DNA of 17,566 nucleotides from positions 1-17,566 of the forward strand of contig JAQYPI010000129.1 of the NCBI GenBank assembly GCA_028726925.1, written 5' to 3'. Positions 1 through 6,931 of this stretch are shown piece by piece (within the stretch, counting starts at the first letter, position 1; each line of letters opens with the position of its first letter). This DNA is from Caryophanales bacterium. Its GTDB lineage: Bacteria > Bacillota_I > Bacilli_A > RFN20 > CAG-826. Made by a program: the position numbers and the translations under genes. The notes below the pieces were generated by a model. The model did no database searches. It saw nothing but the letters and a program-made list of their open reading frames with translations, and had not been told where the DNA came from.

Positions 1-322
1 GAAGGATGCCGAGCATGTTGTCGCGGACGAGCTTGTGGTTGCCGAACTTCGCTTCGAGTTCTTGGCGGACGCGGATGATTTCCGTGAGGGCTCTTTGCAA
101 GGCGGCGGCCATCCTCTGGCGGCGGTCCATCTCGATCAGCTGATTGCGGATCTTGTTGATTTCCGCCATCGTCTGTTTGCGGACTTTCTCGACGTTGTTG
201 TTGATGATTTCTTGGTTATCGATGACGTTGCGGACTTGTTTGCTAACGACGCCGATGTTGCCGTTTACCACGTCTATCGCGCGATAAACTCCAGAAAGGT
301 CAATGGAAATTGTATCTGACAT
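1..322 (-). CDS. Helical coiled-coil protein, partial (C-terminus beyond left edge)
   Basis: The minus strand is open from an ATG at 322-320 to the window edge, giving 107 codons with no stop. The start is set by a strong AAAGGAGG ribosome site 6-7 nt upstream. The visible protein begins MSDTISIDLSGVYRAIDVVN. It is almost entirely charged/hydrophobic heptad-like sequence, rich in K, R, E, N and Q, with no signal peptide or membrane segment, so a cytoplasmic alpha-helical coiled coil is likely. It follows the zinc-ribbon gene by only 25 nt and looks like the last visible member of the SPFH operon. I do not recognise the family. PspA-like helical proteins occur beside SPFH/zinc-ribbon genes in Bacilli, but no PspA signature is visible in this fragment. 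The opposite-strand ORF here is a shadow. Confidence 0.72.
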   Translation of the reverse strand, partial: MSDTISIDLSGVYRAIDVVNGNIGVVSKQVRNVIDNQEIINNNVEKVRKQTMAEINKIRNQLIEMDRRQRMAAALQRALTEIIRVRQELEAKFGNHKLVRDNMLGIL

Positions 323-347
323 GTTTTACCTCCTTTTCCTTGTGCCT

Positions 348-1154
348 TTATTTCATCTTGGATTCGATATCTGCTTTTGCCTTCAGGAACGCACCTCCAT
401 ATTTTTGCTTTAGAACCGGGTCTTTAATGTGGGAGAAAATCTGCCCGACCCGGAGAACGTAATCGTGGTAGAAACGCTGCGTCTTCGTCTTCAGGAAGAA
501 CTGGTTGTTCGGGTAGGGGGAATCCGGGTTCTTCGTGATTCCGGCGTACAAGGCGTACCACGTTTTAGGGAGATTGGTCTTGTCCGTCAGGCTTTGGTAA
601 ATCTCGGCCATCTCGGGTGTGAACCAATCGATGTTTTTCTGGCGCATGATGAGCATCGGGGAGAAACTTTCGGTGAATTCCGTGATTTCCGATGCGTCGT
701 CGTAATCGTTAAATTTGCTGAGGATTTCCTTTTCGAATTCGCCGGAATGCATGATGGATTTGAGAATCATCTGCTTGCAGAATTCCTCTTCCTCGACCTC
801 GAAAAGGCAGTCATCCCACGTTTCGCGGAAGAAGCTGGCCATGAGGCGGCTGTCCTTCACTTCCGCGGCGTAGGAACGGTAGTAGTTGACGATGAATAGC
901 GCGGCGGCGTTGTTGCGAGACATCGTGAGGACGTTCTCGGCGCAGCTCCTCGCGGAATCGAAGTTCCCGGCGAGAAAGAGGCGCACGCCTTCTTCCAACG
1001 CGACTTGGACGCTCGGGGAATTAGCGCTGTGCTTTTTGGCGAAACGGACCGTGAGTCCGCAGAAATGGCAAGTGCCAGTCCTCGTTTTGCGGTCGATCTG
1101 AGTTGCACTCAAGGAAGCGCCGCAACCGGGACAGATGTATTTTTCGGCTTCCAT
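348..1154 (-). CDS. Zinc-ribbon plus helical-repeat protein of unknown function
   Basis: The protein has 268 aa. Residues 8-32 form a zinc ribbon (C8-x2-C11 and C29-x2-C32), the type often found at the N-terminus of regulatory or scaffold proteins. Residues about 50-95 resemble a TPR-like helical hairpin (EEGVRLFLAGNFDSA, then a second helix). The remainder is acidic, aromatic-rich and probably helical, with no membrane segment, so a cytoplasmic location is expected. The ATG lies 6 nt after the stop of the upstream membrane-protein gene and has only a weak AAGAG site, suggesting translational coupling. Together with the SPFH protein and the membrane protein it forms one transcription unit. 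Its role is unknown; binding of a partner protein via the zinc ribbon or TPR part is inference. Confidence 0.8.
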   Translation of the reverse strand: MEAEKYICPGCGASLSATQIDRKTRTGTCHFCGLTVRFAKKHSANSPSVQVALEEGVRLFLAGNFDSARSCAENVLTMSRNNAAALFIVNYYRSYAAEVKDSRLMASFFRETWDDCLFEVEEEEFCKQMILKSIMHSGEFEKEILSKFNDYDDASEITEFTESFSPMLIMRQKNIDWFTPEMAEIYQSLTDKTNLPKTWYALYAGITKNPDSPYPNNQFFLKTKTQRFYHDYVLRVGQIFSHIKDPVLKQKYGGAFLKAKADIESKMK

Positions 1155-1160
1155 GCGCTC

Positions 1161-1862
1161 TTATTTTTGGACGGCCATCAATACCTGGTTGCGCGTCTTG
1201 ATGATGCCATGGGCGATGCGGATGGCCTTGAGGACGCTTTCCTTGTCCGCCCCATTGCGAAGGGAGGTTTTGATGAAGGCGATCTGCTCTTCGAATTCCT
1301 TTTCGATGGGAAGGGATTCGTCCGTGGTGCGGCTGGAGGAGTATTTGACGGTTTCGTAAAGGCCGGTGATGGCATCGCGGATTTCCTGGTCATCCGTGTA
1401 TTCGCGGAGGCCGTTGACCGTGACGCCCATCATGTTCCAGTTCGACATGCGCTTCTTCTGCGCGGCGATCGCTTCGTTCACGCGACCGAAATAGCGGTAG
1501 CAGATGACGAACGCGGCGGCGTAGAGGAGGATCTCGATCAAATTGATGACGATGGTCGCGGTGAATTGTTCCGAGTTGACCAAGGTGACGATCGTATTGG
1601 TGATGGCCATGACGACGAAATAGATTCCGCTGCAAATGGCGAGCGGGAGAACCGTTTCGGCAGCATGGGGCGTCTTGGACTGGATGAAGGTCGAGGCGCC
1701 GAGAAGGATGAAGCCGAAGCAAAGGAAGCCATAGCCAAGCCAGCATCCGATGTTGCGGGTATCCATGTGATTCGCGCAGATCGGCCAGAAGATCACGTTG
1801 AAGATCGCGAAGCCGATGAGGACGAGGAGGAGCATCGTTTTGGTGCGAAGGAACTTTTTCAT
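1161..1862 (-). CDS. Four-helix integral membrane protein of unknown function
   Basis: The protein has 233 aa. Hydrophobic segments lie at about residues 10-28, 39-58, 71-95 and 101-123. A basic stretch (AAQKKRMSN) follows, then a hydrophilic, probably cytoplasmic helical tail of about 100 residues. The start ATG (1862-1860) has an AGGAGAA site, and the gene begins 23 nt after the SPFH gene stop. It is the second gene of the minus-strand operon. The combination of a membrane protein with an SPFH protein and a zinc-ribbon protein suggests it anchors or senses at the membrane for the module, which is inference. I recognise no named family. Confidence 0.8.
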   Translation of the reverse strand: MKKFLRTKTMLLLVLIGFAIFNVIFWPICANHMDTRNIGCWLGYGFLCFGFILLGASTFIQSKTPHAAETVLPLAICSGIYFVVMAITNTIVTLVNSEQFTATIVINLIEILLYAAAFVICYRYFGRVNEAIAAQKKRMSNWNMMGVTVNGLREYTDDQEIRDAITGLYETVKYSSSRTTDESLPIEKEFEEQIAFIKTSLRNGADKESVLKAIRIAHGIIKTRNQVLMAVQK

Positions 1863-1885
1863 GGTTGTTCTCCTATTGGTTCCAA

Positions 1886-3160
1886 TCAGATTTTATTTCC
1901 GCAGTTCGGGCAGAATTTGGCGCCCGGCGCGAGTTCGGCGCCGCAATTCGGGCATCCTTTCGCGATTTTGTTGCCGCAATTCGGGCAGAACTTAGCCCCG
2001 GGGGTGAGTTCGGCGCCGCAATTCGGGCACACTTCGCCGCCCATCTTGTTGCCGCAATTGGGGCAGAATTTCATTCCGGCGGGAACGGGCTGTCCGCAGC
2101 TCGGGCAAGGTTTCGCCCCTTGCGCGGCGGGTTGGGGAGCGACTTGGGGCGCGCCTGCTGGATTGCCCATGGTGCCCATCGTGGAGTTGGCGAGGTTGCC
2201 CATCGCTCCTCCCATGGCGCCGCCCATGCCAAAGCCCATTCCAAGGCCCATGCCGGCGCCCATCATGACGCCCGGGGTCGCCTCGTTCCCGGCCGCGGTG
2301 CCGAGGACGTCGAAGCCTTTTTCCTGCTGATAGGTATAGCCTTCGCGTTGACGCTTTCTGGCCATGGCCGCAGAAGCGATGTCCATCTTGGTGGCTTCCA
2401 TCTGGGCCTCGCGGAGTTCCCCGAGAATCTCTTCGGGGATGTTGATGCTATTGAAAGAGAAGCTCGAAAGGATGACACCGAGGTCAGCGAAGAACGGCTT
2501 CATTTGCTCGAGCATCGCGTTGCTGAGCTCGGTCATGTGGGAAGCGATCTGGAGGACGCTGATCTTGCGTTCGATGATCGTTTCGCCGAGAATCGTGGTC
2601 AAACGTTCGATGATCTTGCCGCGGAGATAATCAAAGAGCTCGCGCGTGGTGAAAGAATCGCGAGTGCCGACGATCTTCTTGAAGAAGCGGAGGAAGCCAA
2701 CGCCGGGGGCGGAACCTTCCTCGTCGCCGACATCGATGTGGCAGGAGTAGTAACCGTTCGCGCGGACTTTGACGAGAAGGCCAAGGCCCGGATCCGTGAG
2801 GTCGATCGGTTCCCTGGTGCCGAAGGGAAGGTCTTTCCAGTTCGCGGTGTTCACGAAATAGACGTAGCAGTGATAGTAGGATTCACCACCCGACCAAACA
2901 CGGGTGAATTTGTTCACGAGCGAGAACGACGAATTGTGCGAGTCGTTCAGGACGTGGGTGCCCGGACCGAAGGGCACACATTCGCCTTCGTTCACGAGGA
3001 TAGCGACCTGGTTTGGGGCAACAATGAGGCGAGCCGCCTTGCCGAAATCTTCCTCCGGGTAACGGTAAAACACCGTTTCGTTGGCATCGGCCTCGCTGGG
3101 CTCGTATTTGATGACCTCAATGTTGTGGATTTTTTGGAAAAAATTAAGATCCTTTTCCAT
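1886..3160 (-). CDS. YdjI-like SPFH-domain protein with C-terminal zinc ribbons
   Basis: The protein has 424 aa. Residues about 20-270 match the SPFH/'virion core protein' type seen in Bacillus YdjI: a conserved N-terminal beta region (RLIVAPNQVAILVNEGE, then FGPGTHVL), the block around YVYFVNTANWKDLPFGTREP, and a helical stalk at about 245-285. Residues 298-333 are a Gly/Met-rich linker. Residues 352-420 hold six CxxC pairs, forming three double-cysteine zinc-ribbon units. SPFH proteins form oligomeric scaffolds on membranes, and YdjI is tied to membrane-stress proteins of the PspA type. The frame is open upstream to 3385, but the ATG at 3160 has an AAGGAG site and begins the conserved region, so the upstream 75 codons are non-coding. 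It is the first gene of the minus-strand operon. Confidence 0.88.
   Translation of the reverse strand: MEKDLNFFQKIHNIEVIKYEPSEADANETVFYRYPEEDFGKAARLIVAPNQVAILVNEGECVPFGPGTHVLNDSHNSSFSLVNKFTRVWSGGESYYHCYVYFVNTANWKDLPFGTREPIDLTDPGLGLLVKVRANGYYSCHIDVGDEEGSAPGVGFLRFFKKIVGTRDSFTTRELFDYLRGKIIERLTTILGETIIERKISVLQIASHMTELSNAMLEQMKPFFADLGVILSSFSFNSINIPEEILGELREAQMEATKMDIASAAMARKRQREGYTYQQEKGFDVLGTAAGNEATPGVMMGAGMGLGMGFGMGGAMGGAMGNLANSTMGTMGNPAGAPQVAPQPAAQGAKPCPSCGQPVPAGMKFCPNCGNKMGGEVCPNCGAELTPGAKFCPNCGNKIAKGCPNCGAELAPGAKFCPNCGNKI
1889..2029 (-). repeat. 75-bp-period tandem repeat encoding duplicated zinc ribbons
   Basis: Inside the SPFH gene, residues 378-400 and 403-424 are nearly the same sequence (CPNCGAEL, T or A, PGAKFCPNCGNKI). 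The period is 25 codons (75 bp), and the DNA is repeated as well as the protein. A third, more diverged unit lies just upstream (residues 352-371). This indicates a recent duplication within the coding sequence. Confidence 0.85.
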
Positions 3161-3263
3161 TGATTGTCTCCTTAAATGGGTTGTAGGAAATGGAATCAAA
3201 ACAAGCGCTAAAAAAGTGCTGAAAAGTAAGGCGAAAGCAATGCTTTTTACAAAAATGCAATTC

Positions 3264-3280
3264 TTTGAATGTGATTCAAA
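3264..3280. promoter_or_regulatory. 17-bp dyad in the divergent SPFH/capE control region
   Basis: TTTGAAT-GTG-ATTCAAA is a perfect 7-bp inverted repeat with a 3-nt centre. It lies between the two divergent operons, about 100 bp upstream of the SPFH start and about 60 bp upstream of the capE promoter -10. It has the size and symmetry of an operator for a dimeric helix-turn-helix regulator, and the adjacent capE gene encodes such a domain. The function is inference. Confidence 0.4.
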
Positions 3281-3317
3281 ACAGAAAAGCAAACTACGCA
3301 AAGATTGCTCGTTGGGT

Positions 3318-3345
3318 TTGGACTGATTAGAAATATTGGTATAAT
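3318..3345 (+). promoter_or_regulatory. Extended -10 promoter for the capEGF operon
   Basis: TATAAT at 3340-3345 is preceded by TG at 3337-3338 (the TGnTATAAT extended -10 form). A partial -35 (TTGGAC, 3318-3323) lies 16 bp upstream. The start point would be near 3352, leaving a leader of about 70 nt before the capE ATG. Confidence 0.7.
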
Positions 3346-3420
3346 TGAGTAACAAAACAAGCAAAAACTGCACATTACATTCCATAACAATTGATTGGAA
3401 TAGGGAAAAGAGGACGAAAT

Positions 3421-4614
3421 ATGACGTTGAAAGAGATTCGAAAAACGTACCGCCTTACCCAGAAAGCGGCGGCGAGAATCGTGGAGGTTTCTCTGCGGAC
3501 CTACGCCGAATACGAGAAAGACGAGGGCGCTGCGAATCCCTTGAAGCTCGAACGGATGAAAGAAATTCTCCTCGAGCATGCCGCGAAAGACCCGACGGTT
3601 CTCAAGGACAAAGTGCTCCTCATCACCGGGGGCACGGGTTCTTTTGGTCACGCGGTCGTCGATCGTTTCCTCGAAACGGACATTCGCGAAATTCGCATCC
3701 TTTCGCGGGACGAGAAGAAACAAGACGACATGCGGAAGGCGTATAACAACCCGAAACTCAAGTTCTACATCGGTGACGTCCGGAACCTTGATTCCATCAT
3801 GGATGCTTTCCGCGGGGTTGATTACGTCTTCTCCGCCGCCGCTTTGAAGCAAGTCCCGTCCTGCGAGTTCTACCCGATGGAAGCCGTCCGCACCAACGTC
3901 ATCGGCAGCGATAACGTCATCACCGCCTGCGTTCGCAACCACGTCAAGAAAGCGATTTTCCTCTCGACGGATAAAGCGGCTTATCCCATCAATGCCATGG
4001 GCATCTCCAAGGCCTTGATGGAGAAAAACGTGATTGCCCGCAGCAGGCAGCTCTTGCCGGGGGACACCGTCCTTTGCCTCACCCGTTATGGGAATGTCAT
4101 GGCCAGCCGCGGTTCCGTCATCCCCTTGTTCTTGAACCAGATTCGCGAAGGAAAGCCCATCACCATTACGAATCCCGAGATGACGCGCTTCATGATGACC
4201 CTCGACGACGCGGTCGACCTCGTCCTCTACGCGTTTGAAAACGGGGAGCAAGGGGACCTCTTTGTCCAAAAGGCTCCTGCCGCGACCATCGAGACGCTCG
4301 CCAAGGCCGTCTTGTCGCTTACCGGCGCCAAAACCGGGGTGACCTACATCGGGACAAGGCATGGGGAAAAGCTCTTCGAGACCTTGGTCACCCAAGAGGA
4401 AATGCTAAAGTCCGTGGACATGGGCAACTTCTTCTGCGTGAAAGCCGACAACCGCGACCTCAATTACGACCAGTACTTCACGCAAGGGAACCAAAAACTC
4501 AACCTTGGGGAATCCTACACGTCTCACAACACGGAAAGGCTCGATGAGGATGGCATGAAAAAACTGCTCAAGAAATTGGAACTTTTCGGCGGACCGGTCC
4601 GTCAACACGACTAA
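3421..4614 (+). CDS. capE: UDP-GlcNAc 4,6-dehydratase/5-epimerase (CapE/FnlA) with N-terminal HTH domain
   Basis: The protein has 397 aa. It catalyses the first step from UDP-GlcNAc toward UDP-N-acetyl-L-fucosamine, combining 4,6-dehydration and 5-epimerisation in the cytoplasm. Residues about 62-390 form an extended short-chain dehydrogenase: nucleotide-binding loop TGGTGSFG (69-76), S182 and the M193-x3-K197 site, the family's usual Met in place of Tyr, and sugar-binding features such as RYGNVMASRGSV and RHGEKLFE. Residues 2-52 are an extra domain with the pattern of an XRE helix-turn-helix (IRKTYRLTQKAAARIVEVSL, then RTYAEYE), which ordinary CapE lacks. No frame break separates the two parts. 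The ATG at 3421 follows an AAGAGG site; an in-frame TTG at 3391 lacks a site. It is the first gene of a three-gene operon, 16 nt before capG. Confidence 0.9.
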   Translation: MTLKEIRKTYRLTQKAAARIVEVSLRTYAEYEKDEGAANPLKLERMKEILLEHAAKDPTVLKDKVLLITGGTGSFGHAVVDRFLETDIREIRILSRDEKKQDDMRKAYNNPKLKFYIGDVRNLDSIMDAFRGVDYVFSAAALKQVPSCEFYPMEAVRTNVIGSDNVITACVRNHVKKAIFLSTDKAAYPINAMGISKALMEKNVIARSRQLLPGDTVLCLTRYGNVMASRGSVIPLFLNQIREGKPITITNPEMTRFMMTLDDAVDLVLYAFENGEQGDLFVQKAPAATIETLAKAVLSLTGAKTGVTYIGTRHGEKLFETLVTQEEMLKSVDMGNFFCVKADNRDLNYDQYFTQGNQKLNLGESYTSHNTERLDEDGMKKLLKKLELFGGPVRQHD

Positions 4615-4630
4615 AAGAAGGGGGACAGAT

Positions 4631-5785
4631 ATGCGTTTTCAGAACAACGGCAAACTCAAACTGATGATCATCGTGGGCACGAGACCCGAGATCATCCGTC
4701 TCTCCGCGGTCATCAACAAGGCCCGGGAATATTTCGATACCCTTCTCGTCCATACGGGGCAGAATTACGATTACAACCTCAATGGCATCTTCTTCCGCGA
4801 TCTCCAAATCGAAGCGCCGGACCTCTACCTCGACGCGGTGGGCAAGGATCTTGGCGAAACCATGGGGAACATCATCGCGAAAAGCTATGAGGCGATGGTC
4901 GAGACGAAACCCGATGCCGTCCTCGTTCTCGGAGACACGAACAGCTGCCTCTCCGTCATCGGGGCCAAGCGCCTTCACCTTCCGATCTTCCATATGGAAG
5001 CCGGCAACCGTTGCAAAGACGAATGCCTGCCCGAGGAAACGAATCGCCGCATCGTCGACATCATCTCCGACGTGAACATGGCCTATAGCGAGCATGCGCG
5101 CCGCTATCTCGCCGAGTGCGGGCTGCCCAAGGAAAGGACGTTCGTCACGGGATCCCCGATGGCGGAAGTCCTTTCGAAGCACTTGCCTTCGATTGAGCAA
5201 AGCGACATCTTGTCGCGCCTTGGCCTCGGAAAAGGCAAATACATCCTCTTAAGCGCCCACCGAGAAGAGAACATCGACACGGACAAAACGTTCCAATCCC
5301 TCTTTTCCGCGATCAACGCCCTCGCGGAAACCTACCAGATGCCGATCCTCTATTCCTGCCATCCGCGGAGCAAGAAGAAACTCGAGAGCTCGGGATTCGC
5401 GCTGCATCCCCTTGTGAAAATGCATGAGCCCCTTGGGTTCCACGACTACAACAACCTTCAGATGAACGCTTTCTGCGTCGTGAGCGATTCCGGGACCTTA
5501 CCCGAGGAAAGTTCCTTCTACGCCTCGATTGGGCGCCCGATCGCCGCGGTTTGCATTCGGACCTCGACCGAACGCCCCGAGGCGATGGACAAAGCCTGCT
5601 TCGTGCTCGCGGGAACCACGGAAAAGAGCCTTCTTCAGGCCGTCCAAGTCGCTTTGCTCAACAAAGAAGGGTGCTTGCCCGTTCCCGATTATCAGGACAC
5701 CAATGTCTCCGACAAAGTCATCAAGATCATCCAGTCTTACACGGCCATCGTGAACCGCGTGGTCTGGAGGAAAGGCGCCGAATGA
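4631..5785 (+). CDS. capG: UDP-HexNAc 2-epimerase of the CapG/FnlC type
   Basis: The protein has 384 aa, the usual length for the non-hydrolysing UDP-GlcNAc 2-epimerase family. Family motifs occur in order: GTRPEIIRL (16-24), GDTNS (101-105), HMEAGNRC (121-128) followed by PEETNRR, SAHREENI (208-215), SDSGTLPEES (285-294) and RTSTERPEA (310-318). The HMEAGNRC form and the neighbours point to the CapG/FnlC subgroup. This subgroup epimerises C2 of the UDP-6-deoxy-L-talose intermediate to give UDP-L-FucNAc, rather than making ManNAc as WecB does. The start ATG has an AGGGGGA site. The end overlaps the capF start by 4 nt (ATGA), so translation is coupled. Confidence 0.9.
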   Translation: MRFQNNGKLKLMIIVGTRPEIIRLSAVINKAREYFDTLLVHTGQNYDYNLNGIFFRDLQIEAPDLYLDAVGKDLGETMGNIIAKSYEAMVETKPDAVLVLGDTNSCLSVIGAKRLHLPIFHMEAGNRCKDECLPEETNRRIVDIISDVNMAYSEHARRYLAECGLPKERTFVTGSPMAEVLSKHLPSIEQSDILSRLGLGKGKYILLSAHREENIDTDKTFQSLFSAINALAETYQMPILYSCHPRSKKKLESSGFALHPLVKMHEPLGFHDYNNLQMNAFCVVSDSGTLPEESSFYASIGRPIAAVCIRTSTERPEAMDKACFVLAGTTEKSLLQAVQVALLNKEGCLPVPDYQDTNVSDKVIKIIQSYTAIVNRVVWRKGAE

Positions 5786-6885
5786 AGGTCCTCGTGACTG
5801 GCGCCTCCGGCTTTTTGGGAACCCACGTTTCGAGGGAACTATCCCGTCGAGGGCATACCGTGCTCCCCTTTGACATCGATACTCCCGAGAGTCGGCTGTG
5901 CGAATTGGTGCGCGAGGCGAACTTCATCTTTCACCTCGCCGGGGTAAATCGTCCCCGCGATCCCAAAGAATTCTACGAGGGAAACGCGAACCTAACGGAA
6001 CGCCTTGTTTCCGTTGCGAAAGAAAAAAGAGGGGACACCCCCATTCTTTTTTCGAGTTCGATCCAAGCGGAAAGGGATAACGATTATGGGCGTTCCAAGA
6101 AAATGGCCGAGGACATCCTCTTCCAAAGCGGCTTGCCCGTTTACGTCTATCGTCTCTCGAATCTTTTTGGGCGCGCAGGAAAGCCTTTCTATAACAGCGC
6201 CGCCGCGACGTTTTGCCATAACATCGCCCGCGACCTCTCCATCACGGTCACCGATCCCCACATCGTGATCGTTTATCAATTCGTCGAGGATGTCGCCTCC
6301 GCTTGGGCGGATTTGCTGGAAAATGGACCTTTCCTTGGCAAGAAGGAGCCCCTCTCCTTCGAGCCCGCCTACCTTTGCTCTTTGGGGAATCTCGTTGCCA
6401 CGCTTCAAAGATTCAAGGCTGCGATTGCCTCCCCCTCTCGCCTCCCCGTCATCCACGATGAATTCGAACGGAAGCTGTTCAAGACGTTCTGCTGGTATCT
6501 ATCCGATGATGGTTCCGTCTTTCATTATTCACGCGATGCGCGCGGGACCTTTGAAGAAATCATGAAATCCGCCCGTTATGGTCAGGTGAGCGAGAACCTT
6601 ACTTATCCAAGGCAATCCAAAGGCGGCCATTATCACACGCGCAAAGAGGAAATCTTCTATACCGTCCAAGGGAAAGTTTTGGTGCGGCAAAGGAACCTCG
6701 GTTCCCAAGAAATCGAGGAGACGGTTCAAGAAGGGCCGCTCGATGAACCGATTCGGATTCGGCCAAACGCCACCCATGACTTGCGAAACGTTGGGGGGCA
6801 GGATGCCTTGACCCTCATGTGGATCAGCGAAATCTACTCTCCCGACACCGCGGATACGTACCGAGAATCTGTGGACGTCGAATAA
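5782..6885 (+). CDS. capF: CapF/FnlB bifunctional reductase with C-terminal cupin
   Basis: The protein has 367 aa. CapF reduces the 4-keto sugar made by CapE with NAD(P)H, giving the substrate of CapG. Residues 1-240 form the short-chain reductase: GASGFLG loop (7-13), catalytic Y102-x3-K106 (DYGRSKKMAED) and RLSNLFGR. Residues about 260-355 form a cupin barrel with metal-binding candidates H283, H285, E289/E290 and H332. In known CapF the cupin takes part in isomerising the intermediate. The frame is open back to 5551, but that part overlaps capG; the ATG at 5782 has a GGAGG site and opens directly with the dinucleotide-binding fold. It is the last gene of the operon, followed directly by a strong terminator. 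Confidence 0.9.
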   Translation: MKVLVTGASGFLGTHVSRELSRRGHTVLPFDIDTPESRLCELVREANFIFHLAGVNRPRDPKEFYEGNANLTERLVSVAKEKRGDTPILFSSSIQAERDNDYGRSKKMAEDILFQSGLPVYVYRLSNLFGRAGKPFYNSAAATFCHNIARDLSITVTDPHIVIVYQFVEDVASAWADLLENGPFLGKKEPLSFEPAYLCSLGNLVATLQRFKAAIASPSRLPVIHDEFERKLFKTFCWYLSDDGSVFHYSRDARGTFEEIMKSARYGQVSENLTYPRQSKGGHYHTRKEEIFYTVQGKVLVRQRNLGSQEIEETVQEGPLDEPIRIRPNATHDLRNVGGQDALTLMWISEIYSPDTADTYRESVDVE

Positions 6886-6925
6886 AAAAGGGCCTGGCAG
6901 GATTTCCTGACCAGGCCTTTCGTTT
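6886..6925. terminator. Bidirectional rho-independent terminator
   Basis: GGCCTGG-CAGG, an ATTT loop, then CCTG-a-CCAGGCC (6891-6917) form an 11-bp stem with one bulge. It is flanked by a run of A on the left and TTTCGTTT on the right. It closes the capEGF operon on the plus strand and the membrane-protein gene 6932-8065 on the minus strand. Confidence 0.88.
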
Positions 6926-6931
6926 GGTTCT

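Noticed and set aside
1005..2330. Long plus-strand open frame of 441 codons over the SPFH/membrane genes
   Set aside because: It is antisense to two well-supported genes, has no family motif or ribosome site, and its repeats mirror the zinc-ribbon repeat on the other strand.
3247..4395. Minus-strand open frame of 382 codons opposite capE
   Set aside because: It lies antisense to a clearly conserved enzyme and crosses the divergent promoter region.
5551..5781. N-terminal extension of the capF frame
   Set aside because: It overlaps capG, lacks a ribosome site and precedes the Rossmann fold; the ATG at 5782 with GGAGG fits.
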